DNA of 44,120 bases, taken from Oikopleura dioica. Its lineage: Eukaryota; Chordata; Appendicularia; Copelata; Oikopleuridae. Below, piece by piece: positions 9,218 through 19,252 of the stretch. The notes under the pieces were generated by a model that worked only from the letters and a program-made list of their open reading frames with translations, made no database searches and was not told the origin of the DNA. The stretch covers positions 14,657,092 through 14,701,211 of the forward strand of contig OU015568.1 in NCBI GenBank assembly GCA_907165135.1, written 5' to 3'. How positions within the stretch are numbered: position 1 is the first letter of the stretch; every line of letters starts with the position of its first letter. Both the position numbers and the translations under genes were made by a program.

Positions 9218-10198
9218 TCAAAGTATTCTTGAATGTTTAAGGCGCTCTTTACAGGTTAGTCTATGCTTTTTGATCATATACATTTTCGGTGCACTGAATC
9301 CACAATTAGAGCATTCAAAATCATTATCATCGTCATGGAGACACAACTTATGCTCTTTTAGGTTTTTCTCAAGCGTAAAAGATTTGGAACAAATATCGCA
9401 GATATATTTTCGAATATCAAAATGAGTGTTTAAATGATGAGCCAAGTTTGATTTGGTAGATCCTCGATAAAGACAGTAACTGCAGGAAAAGGCTCTATTC
9501 TCATGAATATTGATATGAGTTTCAAGGGCAGAATGAAACCGGAAAGATGCCTTGCAAGTTGGATAAGGACAGTTATTACTACCGTGTGCATCAGGCTTCT
9601 TTCCATGCCCATGGAAAGCAGCTTGATGCAGATTGAGATTCTTCTGAGAAAATGCAATGAATGAACAGTCAGGTTTACCGCATGGAATATCAACGTAATG
9701 GTGAATAGATTTAACATGGTTTACGAGGCACCCATTCGATACTTTGATCGTAAATTTACAGCCAGTCTCACTGCAGTGGATGAAAGTTTTATCTTTGCAT
9801 TCCCAGTGAAAATGGTCCCTGTTTTCGTAGAAAAAATCGAGATGCTCTTCTGGCAACCCAAAGTGTTTAGCGAGTTTTTTAAAATCATCGGGAACTTCTA
9901 CAACTTTTTCTTCGTTCACACTATCTTTCGTTATATTCTTTCGCTTCTTGTCTGTTTTTGCCGGTTCTATGTCGACTTTCTTTCGTTCAGGAGGTTTCAG
10001 AATTTTAAAACTCAGCGAAACTGGATTTCTTTCAACTTAATTCAAGGGTAAAACATATTCATTCAAGAAAAGTCAACCTTTCAATTCCTTCTTTTTCAAA
10101 CTTTTATTCAGTTCTTCGAGAGATTCTAGCCTGCCTGATGTCTTTAGATATTTTTTTACGAATTTGATGTATCGATCATTTGTTTTTTCTTTTCCCAT
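9218..10198 (-). CDS. C2H2 zinc-finger protein with at least five fingers
   Basis: Exon 1 (10198-about 10080) starts MGKEKTNDRYIKFVKK and joins in phase, across a 42-bp intron, to exon 2, which begins VERNPVSLSFK near 10036. A Lys-rich basic linker follows, then the fingers: CSETGCKF...HVKSIH, CGKPDCSF...HQAAFH, CPYPTCKASF...HINIH, CSYCLYRG...HLNTH, CDICSKSF...HKLCLH and a final CSNCGF...HRLTC. The wide C-x4-C spacing in several fingers resembles HINFP-type proteins, but the evidence is not enough to name it. The total is about 310 residues. It is probably a nuclear DNA-binding regulator. TTCAG lies four bases before the ATG, and the VPS33A start is 77 bp downstream, consistent with one operon. 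Confidence 0.8.
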
Positions 10199-10294
10199 TT
10201 TCTGAATTGAAAAAGGTAACAAAATTTGTATGAGTGAAGATTTTAGGGAAGTGAGAAAGCTAGTAGCAGTGAAGCAAATATCAATAAGAGCAGT

Positions 10295-11322
10295 CTAAGA
10301 GAGCATTCGCTGAACGTCGGAGAGAATCGGCCTTCCCAATTGTTTTCTCATGGTTCCTTCAATTTCCACTGGTGCTAAATGATCCAGCATATTTGGTAAG
10401 CCTTTCTTAGCCAGCTCTTCTTGTAGTTCTTTCTTCAGGTCATCTCTTATTTTTTCATAATGGTTTCTCACTTGATCATTTATGTGCCTACAGTAATGAA
10501 TCATTACTAATGATGACTATAAAAAATAGGGCCGTGAAACTTTTCTACCTGGAAATATCAAAAGGAAACATGCGTCGATTAACTGCGTCGTGTCTTAAAA
10601 ACGCTTGTCTTTCTTCGTCTTCATATTTTAGATGATATTTCATCTTTGGAACGTCCGTCATACTGTCCTGTATATCTGTTTCAAATCCTTCGTGCGGGGC
10701 CACTTCAATTTCGACGATCCAGTTAGGAATTTCCTGACCGTTATTCTGCAGAACAACTGCTTCTTTACCGCACCAGCAATTTGAAGATTCTCCATTAATT
10801 TCATGAGGGTTGAAATCATCCTCTTTTGTATCGTTTTTCATCTTATGAAAATCTTTTCGCTTTGAAGTGATGGACGCTTTTGCCGAGACCGCTTCTTCCC
10901 GACAAATTATTGGCAGAAATCCGACAGAAACAAGTCCAGGGCGAACTACTGGGTTGAATCTTTCAAGGGCGTCAAATACAGAAACTGACAGGTGATCCAT
11001 TTGATTTGGAGTTAGACTTAGACCACGGACTTGACCTGAGTCGCGGATGCCCAAATAAATTGTCCCGCCTTTTCAAGGGAATAAAAATTTAACCAGCTCG
11101 AATCCGTCTCGAATGGGTCTATCAAGCCTCTCATCCCTTTCCTAGACCTTGATTGAGAAAGCCGCAAATGACGGTGGTGATGGGATGGAGCCTAAATCCT
11201 CCGCGCTTTATCTGTTTCTGTGTAATGAACCAATGGTTCTTGAACTCGTGCGTTCTGTCCTCTACTTCGTTTATTTTTGCTCCTTGGCAATAATATCGCT
11301 TCCAGCATATTTTTGAACCCAT
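10295..11322 (-). CDS. Schlafen-type AlbA_2 domain protein (SLFNL1-like)
   Basis: Exon 1 (11322-about 11149) and exon 2 join in phase (FLNQ|GGTIYLGIRDSG) across a roughly 90-bp intron. Together they show the Schlafen AlbA_2 core: EFKNHW, then TTVICGFLNQGGTIYLGI, DSGQVRGLSL and the NQMDHL helix. This domain occurs in Schlafen nucleases and SLFNL1 and binds or cleaves RNA in some members. A third exon (about 10493-10295) adds a Lys/Glu-rich helical tail ending RPILSDVQRMLS. The total is about 270 residues with no helicase part, closer to SLFNL1 than to long vertebrate Schlafens. I could not judge whether the acidic catalytic triad is complete. The start at 11322 is supported by TTTAAG|AATGGG just upstream. 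Confidence 0.7.
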
Positions 11323-11640
11323 TCTTAAATCGAAAATGGGTTGGTTTTCGATAGATCATTGACGATGATACCCTTAGGAATCACACGATTCTAAGATGTT
11401 ACTGCCTTTTGGACAGAAATATCCAATCCGAACATCCTCATTTACCTCTTACTTGACAATTCCTGCTCTGCAATAAAACAAGAAAGAATATGGTTGTGTA
11501 ACAAAAAGGCAGTTTTATTCCGCGGAATGTGTGTGTTGAACTTGTGTGCACAGTGAAAAACGGTCATGTGAGTACAGGAATATATACAATAAAATGTGTT
11601 GTGAATGAAAATAAATATACAAGATGAATTATTTAAATAT

Positions 11641-14600
11641 TTATTGCTTTCCTTGGAAAGCTTTTTTGGGGTCGAAGCGTCGTACGTTCCGGACGACGTT
11701 GAGGTCATCACGAAGAGCGTCGTTTTCTTTCTTGAGCTTCTTCATCTGACATTCGGCGAAGGAGAGTTTGGTCTTGAGCAGCTCGTTCTCGTCTTTGATC
11801 TTGTTCTGAAAGAAATGTGAACAAGGCGCTCTTGAATTCATTGACTTACCATGTACTTGATCTTTTGCTTGTGATTCGCGTGACTCATCTGGTCCGCCAA
11901 TTTCGAGTTCAGGGCTGCCAACTCCTTCGACTTCTTTTCGTTTTCAGAGCTGAATTGTTCATGTTACTACATTTTAACTGTTGATTTGACTTACCCCCAG
12001 TGTCTGCTTTCTTCAGCGAATTTAGCGAGGTCAGCTCTGATCGGCGCGTAGAAGTTCTCGAGCTCTTCGTACTCCGCCTTCCACTTTTCGCACATGGCAT
12101 CTGATTCCGCCAATTTAACGTGGAGATCTTCGATTTCCGTAGTGCTGAAAACATGTGAAAACCGACTCGTCGAGTATTCTTACTTACCGATCTGTAGCGT
12201 CGGCCAATTTCCGCTCGGCAGCGGTCAACTGAGCTCGGAAGTTTTGTTTCTCAGTTTCGGCCGCCTTCAGCTTTTGCTGGAGCGCCGTCAGAGTGCCTTC
12301 GTGATCCTTCTTGAAAAGCTCTAGTTGCTCTGTCTTCTGCAGCTGCTCGTCGTATATGGCTCGAAGATTGTCTCGCTTTATCTTGTATTTGGCGCTAGAA
12401 AATAAAGTTAATAAATTGAGAAAATAGCGAACGGCTTACCCATGCTCTCGAAGAATTTCAGCTTCTTTTGCAATTTCTCGTTTCTCGTTGACGATTTTCA
12501 CGAATTTCGCTTCATGATCCTTCGATGCCGCCCTAAGAGTCGAGACTTCTTCCTTCATCGCCGTGAACTCTTCAGAAGAACAGACATTCTTTGCCTTGGC
12601 TTCTTCAAGTTCAGCTTTCAAGCGAGCGATTTCAGAAGAAAGATCAGATTGCGCAGATTCGGCCGAGTTGAGCTTCTCCTCGAAGGCTTTCATTGCAGAG
12701 TCTGATTGTTCGATCTTCTCAAGTAACTGGACATTTTCAGCCGCAGTTGCCTAAATTATCAGTGTTAAGTAAATTTCAAAAAGCACAAAAGTGCTAAATA
12801 GAGAATTACCTTGATCGACTCTTCAAATTGCGAAATCTGCAAGTCCTTCGCTTGGGCAGCGCTTTGAAGTTCAGAAATCTTCGCTTCTGATTCAGCTATT
12901 TCTAAATCTCGAGCTTCAGAATTCGCCTTCAGCTGCTTCTCATGGATTTCCTCGGCTTCTTTGAGCTTTTCTTCTTCCTGGAGAAGAGCTGCCTTCAAAT
13001 TTTCGAGAGCCTCGCTGATTTTCTGATTTTCGGAGAGTTTCTCTTCAAGCTCGGCTGACTTCTCGCTCAAGTTTTCTTTCAACCCTGCGAGTTCGTTGCT
13101 CAACTCATGGATCTGCGCCGCCTTCGATTCCTCAGAAGCTGCGGATTTTTCAGAAGCATTTGTCAACGCGGTTTGATGAGTTCTGATCTCTTCCTCCAGG
13201 ACTTTAATTTGGTCAACTTTTTCAGCGACAGAAGCCATTAATTCTCGCACTTTTGCTTCGGTAGTTCCCTATAAATGAAAGTTAGCTTTTAGAATATCTC
13301 TGGTCAAAATATAATGTACCTGGACTTCTCTGAGATCCTTCTCAAGCGCCTTGCACTCATCCCGCTCAAAACGCATCTGCTCGAGTTTCTTCACAAGCGA
13401 GTCAGTTTCGCTCACTTGGGAGCCGATATTCTGCTTGAGCGATGTATTCTCGGACTCTTTTATTTTCAACGTCTTGTGCGCTTCTTCGAGCGTTTGCTTG
13501 AGCCCGTTGATCTCTGCTGCGTACACGGCGTTGTCTTCTTTCAGCAAGGCGACATTCTCTTTCAGTGGCTCGAGCTCAGCGATTCTGTGCTCCAGGTTGA
13601 AGTTAGCCAGGTTCGCCTTTTGTAATTCGTCGCTTTTGTTTTTCAGCGTTGTCTGAAATAGAATTGGTAATGGATTTCTGAAAGTATAAAAATGATTGAA
13701 TTCCAGGGGCACAAGCTACAGTTTGTTAAGTCCTGTAGCTAGCGCCGTCTGGGATTGAAATAAATGGTACAAAATGATGAATCAGAAAATAGCATGCGTT
13801 TAAAATATACAAACCTTGTGTTCTTGCAATTGGACCTTGAAAAGTTTTTAAGATGAATCGGAATGAATGAATTTTCTTTTCTTTTGTAAATAAGAAATCA
13901 ACGATGAAAACACCGATTGTTATTCTTACCTCTGATTCTGTAATTCTTCCTTCTAGCGCGACGATTTGACCTCTGAGCGTGACCAATTGAGACTCCTTTT
14001 CTGTGATCTGTTTGAAAGTCTCGTCTTCTTTCTCCTTCAGCTGGCGCAGCTGATCTTCAAGGATTTTGACTTCTTCGCCCTGATATCTTCTGTGAGAATA
14101 AGTAAAAAAGGCAGCTTACCTTTGTCTTGCTGATTTCTAGCGAGTCCTGTAAGGCTTCAAGCTGCTTCTGGAGGCGCGGAACCTTTTGCGCTTCTTCCTT
14201 TACTCGCGTGTAGTCTTCCTCGAGCTCGTCTTTCAAATCAGAGATCTTCTGATAGCGTTGTTTCAGTTGAAAATGGTCCGACTCGAGCTCCTGAAAACCG
14301 CTCAAGATTGAAGATAACTTTTTTCGAAATACTGACCTTGTATTTGGCCATTTCCTGGGACATGCTCATTTCGAGCGATTTTGAAACTGTTGACTTTCTG
14401 GTCCCTCGTTTTGCGATTTTGAAGGGCTCTTTTGACGGGGTCGATTGAGGAGGACCAAGAATCGACTTGTCAGTTTGGTAGGCTCCGCTGATGCTGCTTA
14501 TGTCCATCATGCTCTGGTCGCGGTACTGGAAGCCGCCTTTGACTCTCTAAAAGATGATTAAATGTCGTTCGGGAAAACGGTTCGAATGGTTAGTAAGAAT

Positions 14601-14920
14601 TTCTTACTAAGAAATGCAGATTTTTTAAATAATTTTTTAGTTATCGATGCAAGGACAATCAAGCAAGTTTATTTGATCACCAAAGATACACCAATTTTTG
14701 AGTGATTTGGGTTTTTCAACAAACCTGGCCATTTTGACCGTAATAGCCCCAGATTGACTGAATTAGATTAGTGAAATTTATGATTGTTAGCAATTTTTCC
14801 TTTTTAATTAAAACTCACATGGTCATTTTGAGGATTGTATCGCTCGGGCCCAGGAAGATTCTCTTTATTTTTGGTCACGTCGTCGAAGTAGGTTGTTCGT
14901 TTGGATTTCGCGAAAGACAT
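11641..14920 (-). CDS. HMMR: HMMR (RHAMM), spindle coiled-coil protein
   Basis: HMMR is a microtubule- and spindle-pole-associated coiled-coil protein. The N-terminus MSFAKSKRTTYFDDVTKN...PGPERYNP resembles the HMMR start (MSFPKAP...PGAY), and the C-terminus (11641-11815) carries the diagnostic leucine-zipper end KIKDENELLKTKL...RRFDPKKAFQGK, close to the family's HFDPSKAF motif. Between them about ten exons encode almost uninterrupted heptad-repeat coiled coil rich in Glu, Lys and Ala, separated by introns of about 40 to 60 bp; two longer introns lie at about 13710-13925 and 14540-14720. A Ser/Thr-rich block near 14370-14500 precedes the coiled coil. Antisense open frames across it are shadows of the coiled-coil codons. 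A fold-back repeat lies about 165 bp upstream. Confidence 0.85.
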
Positions 14921-15084
14921 TTTTTAAAAATTTTAAATTTGGCTATTCTCTCTGATTTTCAAGAGAGCAAGTGAGGGACAAGCGCCAAGGCTGCGTCGTT
15001 CAAAAGCGCGCGATTTGGGATCCACCAATCGCGCTCGCTGCTCTAGATTTTGTCGTTGGCTACAGCGAAAATCTCAATAGGGAT

Positions 15085-15398
15085 TAAAATAGGTGACTGC
15101 CTTAATCGTCGCTAAAACGTTGCATCGGTTGCCTTAATCGTCGTTAAAACGTTGCATCGGACTGCTTTAGTCGTCGCTAAAACGTTGCATGGGCTGCCTT
15201 AATCGTCGTCTGACTCATCTTGCCTTTTTCAATTTCAAGATAGGTAGGCGCGCGCCAACCAGCGCTTTCAGAGTGTTTCTAGACTTTCCAGATTCTCCCA
15301 AGACGACGATTAAGGCAGCCCAATGCAACGTTTTAGCGACGACGATTAAGGCAGCCGATGCAACGTTTTAACGACGATTAAGGCAGTCTCCTATTTTA
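15085..15398. mobile_element. Fold-back element built of inverted ~32-bp tandem units
   Basis: The left arm (15085-about 15211) has three and a half copies of a unit of about 32 bp (core GCCTTAATCGTCG plus TAAAACGTTGCATCGG). The right arm (about 15300-15398) has two and a half copies in inverse orientation. The outer ends match as TAAAATAGGxGACTGCC inverted. A loop of about 90 bp separates the arms. This is the architecture of a fold-back or subterminal-repeat MITE. No coding potential. No convincing target duplication could be fixed beyond the AT-rich ends. Confidence 0.8.
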
Positions 15399-15419
15399 CT
15401 TAGAAATGTAAATCAGTGG

Positions 15420-16060
15420 ATTATCAGTGGAGTAGGACCGCTGTAGTTCAACTTGGCGATCGCCGATTTGCTTTTGTGTTTTCAAGTTTTTGAAAACAAG
15501 CTGCAGGTGAAAATTTAAAAAATAGACTGAGTTCACGCCGTTGCGAGGAAAAAATGTTTTTCAATTTGGACCGGTATTTTATCTAGAAAAAGCTGGCCTC
15601 CACAGAATCTTTAGAAAGGCTTGATTAGCTGCATTTTTCCTAGACCACCTTCAGACCAAAATTGGGGGTTGCCTCTACCTTCATCCTCCTTTTCTCTGTC
15701 GTCTGCTAATCATCCATAACAATTCAACATTTGAATTTCAAGTACGTATTCTGCATTTAGACTTGATAAGCTACACATTTGTTCTATGCTCATGCTCGAG
15801 TACATGCAATGAAACACGCAAGTTTTTGAAATTTTAAACTTTTTATTTGCCTTTCGTTTTTTTGTGCAAAAATATAACTGAGATGTAGATAAATGAATTA
15901 CTTTTAATATGGGCAGTTTACTCAAGAGTCCTGGAGCTCTGAACGCTGTTTTGATGCAAAAGAAAGTGAAAAATAAGAGAAACTAAGTAAAGATAAATGG
16001 TAAAAATTAAATTTGAAACTGAGTTGTTAATAAATAATTGAACTCTTGTGCTTTGGCAGT
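15420..16060. other. Gene-free stretch
   Basis: About 640 bp between the fold-back element and the 3' end of the SUMO-motif gene. I see only AT-rich sequence and a small palindrome (TTTTCAAG/CTTGAAAA type near 15480-15500). No credible ORF or RNA gene. Confidence 0.5.
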
Positions 16061-16061
16061 A

Positions 16062-18862
16062 TCACTTCTGAAAGCTAGGCAAGTTGCTCCAGTACGGTAC
16101 TGGATCGAAGGGAGAGGGTTTATCTTCTTTGGCGAGATGCTCACCAGCTGCGATTTGAATGCGTGTAACCTTCGGCTTTTCAGGGTTTTGCGATTTAACT
16201 CTCCAATTTGGCTAAAAAAGAGGAGATGATAGTAAAAACGAGAAACCCGTGACAACCAGTGAGGAAGCTTTTGATACTCTTTGCATGGCTCCGTGTAGTT
16301 TTCGCCTAGAACAGGGGTTCCGTCGTTGAGAGTGATATATTTCGTCTTGATAACTGGATCGTAATACTCCTTTATAGCCGGCATTTGGTTATCTGAGCGA
16401 GACTGGCAGACGTCAGACTGGGCAACGTCGGTCTTCTGCTCGACGTATTCACTCTTAATTTCATTTTCGAGGAATGGCTCCTCCTTGATTTCTGTTTTGA
16501 TAGATGGTTCGTTTTTGATTTCAGCCTTGACATCTGCTTCAGTTTTGATTGTCTGCGATTTTTCAAAAGCTAAAGGTCAAATTTATTGACTAATTAAAAA
16601 GTTCTGAAATGATTTCATGATTTCTAAAAGGCGCTTCAAATTTGAGACCCTGTTTGTTTCACCCTGTTTTAATAATATTAATGCCAGATTAACAGGTTAA
16701 TTCTCATTCCCGTTTTTCAACCCTAAACTATGCATCCTGATTTTTCATTGAAAATCGATTTTTATCACGGCGCAAGAGTCATTCTGAGTTTTCACCGAAA
16801 CCTGAGAACAGGGACAGGTTACACAGGGTTAAACCTGTGTTGATTGGACGAGACAGAAAGTCTCGCGGGCGAATAGGCACTCAGGGCAGTTTTCTGCGCA
16901 CAGGGCGACCTGTTTTGAATTGAAAACAAAAACTGTCCGTTTATCTGTGTCCGCTCAGAAGCATCAATTTTTATCACGATTTTGAAAATGTATAAAAGAC
17001 AGAGGATGAACGAAGATTGGACCGGGGATTGGAAGGGCATTGTCAAAGACCGGGTTGACAATCCCTGGAATGGAGATGACTGGGTACCATGGAACGTTCC
17101 TGAGAAAGTGTACGATCTGGTAGAGCCACGAGTGATGGAACTAGAAGAGCTCATTTTATGCGGTACTTATCCTGGCGATACTCGTTTGTATAGAACTGGT
17201 CTTTTACGATGTCGTTTAGAGGGATGCCCATGTTACGGAAAGGTGATTATTTAATGACTAAAAAGAAACTAACTCGAATTTAAGAAACTAAGAACCTACG
17301 TGAATAGCACAAAAACAGATCGCCGAGCAGTAAAAGCGATGTGCGACAAACATAAATTGAAATACCCTCTGACCGAAGAACAGAATGATCTTATCTCCCA
17401 ACAAATGCATCAAACTGCAGTTCAGAAGAAAGCTTCCGCGAAGCTAAACCTAACACAAGAGGTTGTAGCAATCTGTGCGGATATCATGACAAAGCTCTCA
17501 AAACATGACCTTCCCCGAGATTTCTGGACTACGGAAGAAATGTTTGTGTTCATTTACGGACTTGTCGAGCGAAAACAACGAGGAGAACCAGTCACCGAAA
17601 TAACTATCGAAGAGCATCTTCAGTAATTATTTTCATTTTGAACATTCTAATATAATTTCACTAGAAGTGTGAAAGTGCGACATGTGTTGAGGAATCAAAC
17701 CATTCTCGCCATCGGAAACGAGCCGCGAAATCAGCTTACTGAGGCTCAAATAATGGAGCTTACTACTATTAATTCTGAACAAGTGAAAGTCGAGCCGATG
17801 GATGCTGAAAATGACGGAACTCTGATTCAGGAAATAAACGTCGAAGATGACGATGGAAATGGTAACTTTTTGTGAATTAATTTGACTAAAGATGATTTTA
17901 GACATCTCTTTGAACAACATTATTAATCAACCGGTGAATCTATCAGAATCGTTTGCCAAATTGATAGCATATCATAATGCGACTCTTGCTCCTACGAATT
18001 CGACTCAAATATCAATACCTTCAGACGACAAGCCGAGTAATTCAACTGTAATTGCAAGCAGTACAGAAGCATCACTCGTCGCAGAAGGTGGTTCTGCTAA
18101 TATAGCAGCAGCTACCACTTCGACCTCCAATGATGCAATAGGCGATTCTCCTGAGCTGGAGAATACTGGCGAAAAAATCGAGAATAATGATGATAAGAAG
18201 CAAAGGAGTCTGACGCCCCGAAAGACGCAGAAATCCCGCAATATCCGGGGAACTGTACAGACCTTTTCGGTGTCTATAAACGCTGGGAGTCGATTTTGAC
18301 AAATGAAGCAAAGGAAAAGCTTTTCGCAGACTTTTCGCTCAACAAACCTCTCTATCAAAGTCCAGACGAAATCGAGGACGTGGATCTAAAGCTAACGATA
18401 CGAGACGAATGGATCGCTGAATTTCCTTCTTGGCTTTCAAACTTCAAGCCGTTGAATTCAATAGATGACGGATCCAAACAGATACCACTATCGGATATTA
18501 TAGCGATGCGGCAAATGTATAGAACTGAATTAGAAGCCCGCCACACTCCAGTCAAATAGAATCAGTTAAAATTTCAAACTTGCTCAAAGCTGTGAATAAA
18601 ATGAAATAAAATAAACAGAATACAGATTTCCAAATTTTTCTAGTTTACCTTCATGTGACTCCTTCATTCTTTGAAGCTGATTAAACAGGGGTAAGATCAT
18701 ATGCTGCTCAAAAACGGTGAAATAATCGCACGGCTCGGTTGGATCGTTGACAAAAGGGTAGCTCGCAATAGGAACATTAAATGGCCACTGTTTTGCGCGA
18801 AAAGGTTCATCGACAGTGCCATCCTCTCTTAGTACAGGCTTCATTTCATCGTAATCGGACAT
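16062..18862 (-). CDS. Unknown protein with a cluster of SUMO-acceptor motifs
   Basis: I do not recognise this gene. Exon 1 (18862-about 18646) starts MSDYDEMKPVLREDG and ends at CATGAAG|GTAAAC. The next exon begins after TGACCTTTAG near 16570 and joins in phase (SHE|AFEKSQ). The following about 45 residues contain six psi-K-x-E motifs (IKTE, VKAE, IKNE, IKTE, IKEE, IKSE). A later exon carries PVIKTKYITLNDGTPVLGENYTEPC, and the last exon (about 16205-16062) ends FDPVPYWSNLPSFQK. The short phrase TEPC occurs in both exon 1 and the later exon. The protein is about 250 residues with no membrane segment and is probably nuclear or regulatory, which is inference from the SUMO motifs. Its roughly 2.07-kb intron encloses a plus-strand gene. 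The link between exon 1 and the downstream exons rests on splice phase only. Confidence 0.5.
16572..16985. other. Intron DNA before the nested gene
   Basis: About 410 bp without a gene. It contains several partly palindromic CCTGTTT/AACAGG motifs and two copies of TTTTTATCACG (about 16752 and 16968). No element boundaries could be set. Confidence 0.4.
16988..18559 (+). CDS. Unknown protein nested in an antisense intron
   Basis: I do not recognise this gene. Exon 1 (from 16988 or an ATG at 17006) encodes a Trp-rich N-terminus (WTGDWKGIVKDR, WNGDDWVPWNVPEKVYDLV) and a CRLEGCPCYGK cysteine cluster. Across a 42-bp intron follows a Lys-rich helical exon ending ITIEEHLQ (about 17625), then an exon with QVKVEPMDAEND (a SUMO-type VKxE site), then a Ser/Thr/Asn-rich exon. 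The last exon has a compact domain with DLFGVYKRWESI, EWIAEFPSWL and MRQMYRTELEARH before the stop at 18559. The frame change near 18090-18226 fits an intron from GAAG|GTGGTT to CCGAAAG|AC but could also be an indel. TATAAAA overlaps the first ATG, so the true start is uncertain. It lies wholly in the intron of the minus-strand SUMO-motif gene. Confidence 0.5.
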
Positions 18863-18949
18863 CTTCCAATGCTAAGAACTATTGCTTGATAAATGATTGA
18901 ACGAAAGAGACTCGCAGATACGGAACATAAAATATATATTTAAAATTTT

Positions 18950-19135
18950 CTATTTTGAACTAACAGGAGTAAAAACTGTGTATTGAAGGCATCTGGCCGT
19001 ACATGTGATCAGGTTAAGTTTTTTGAAAAGTAAAAATACATGGTTGTTGATACGGCGCGGAATGACAGGAATCCAACGAGAGACAAGAGGTAGCGATAAA
19101 AGAATTCCTAAACGCCAAAACTCTGTGGCGTGCAT
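18950..19135 (-). CDS. Possible small hydrophobic protein
   Basis: A 61-codon ORF begins MHATEFWRLGILLSLPLV, which looks like a signal or membrane segment. An alternative 47-bp GT-AG intron inside it would give a 42-residue product. It falls between CCT3 (stop 19253) and the SUMO-motif gene (start 18862) with operon-like gaps of about 90 to 120 bp, which is the main argument for it. No family was recognised and it may be chance. Confidence 0.3.
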   Translation of the reverse strand: MHATEFWRLGILLSLPLVSRWIPVIPRRINNHVFLLFKKLNLITCTARCLQYTVFTPVSSK

Positions 19136-19252
19136 TTTTATTATTATTTTCTATTCTCAGGCTTGGTCCTTGAATACAGTAATAGGGTAAATAAAAGGTG
19201 AAAAAATCTAGGCGGCGTGTGATGACGATAAAACGGAAGTTGGATAGGAGCT

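Noticed and set aside
13314-13656. Plus-strand ORFs with Ser/Phe/Leu-rich translation
   Set aside because: Antisense shadows of HMMR coiled-coil codons.
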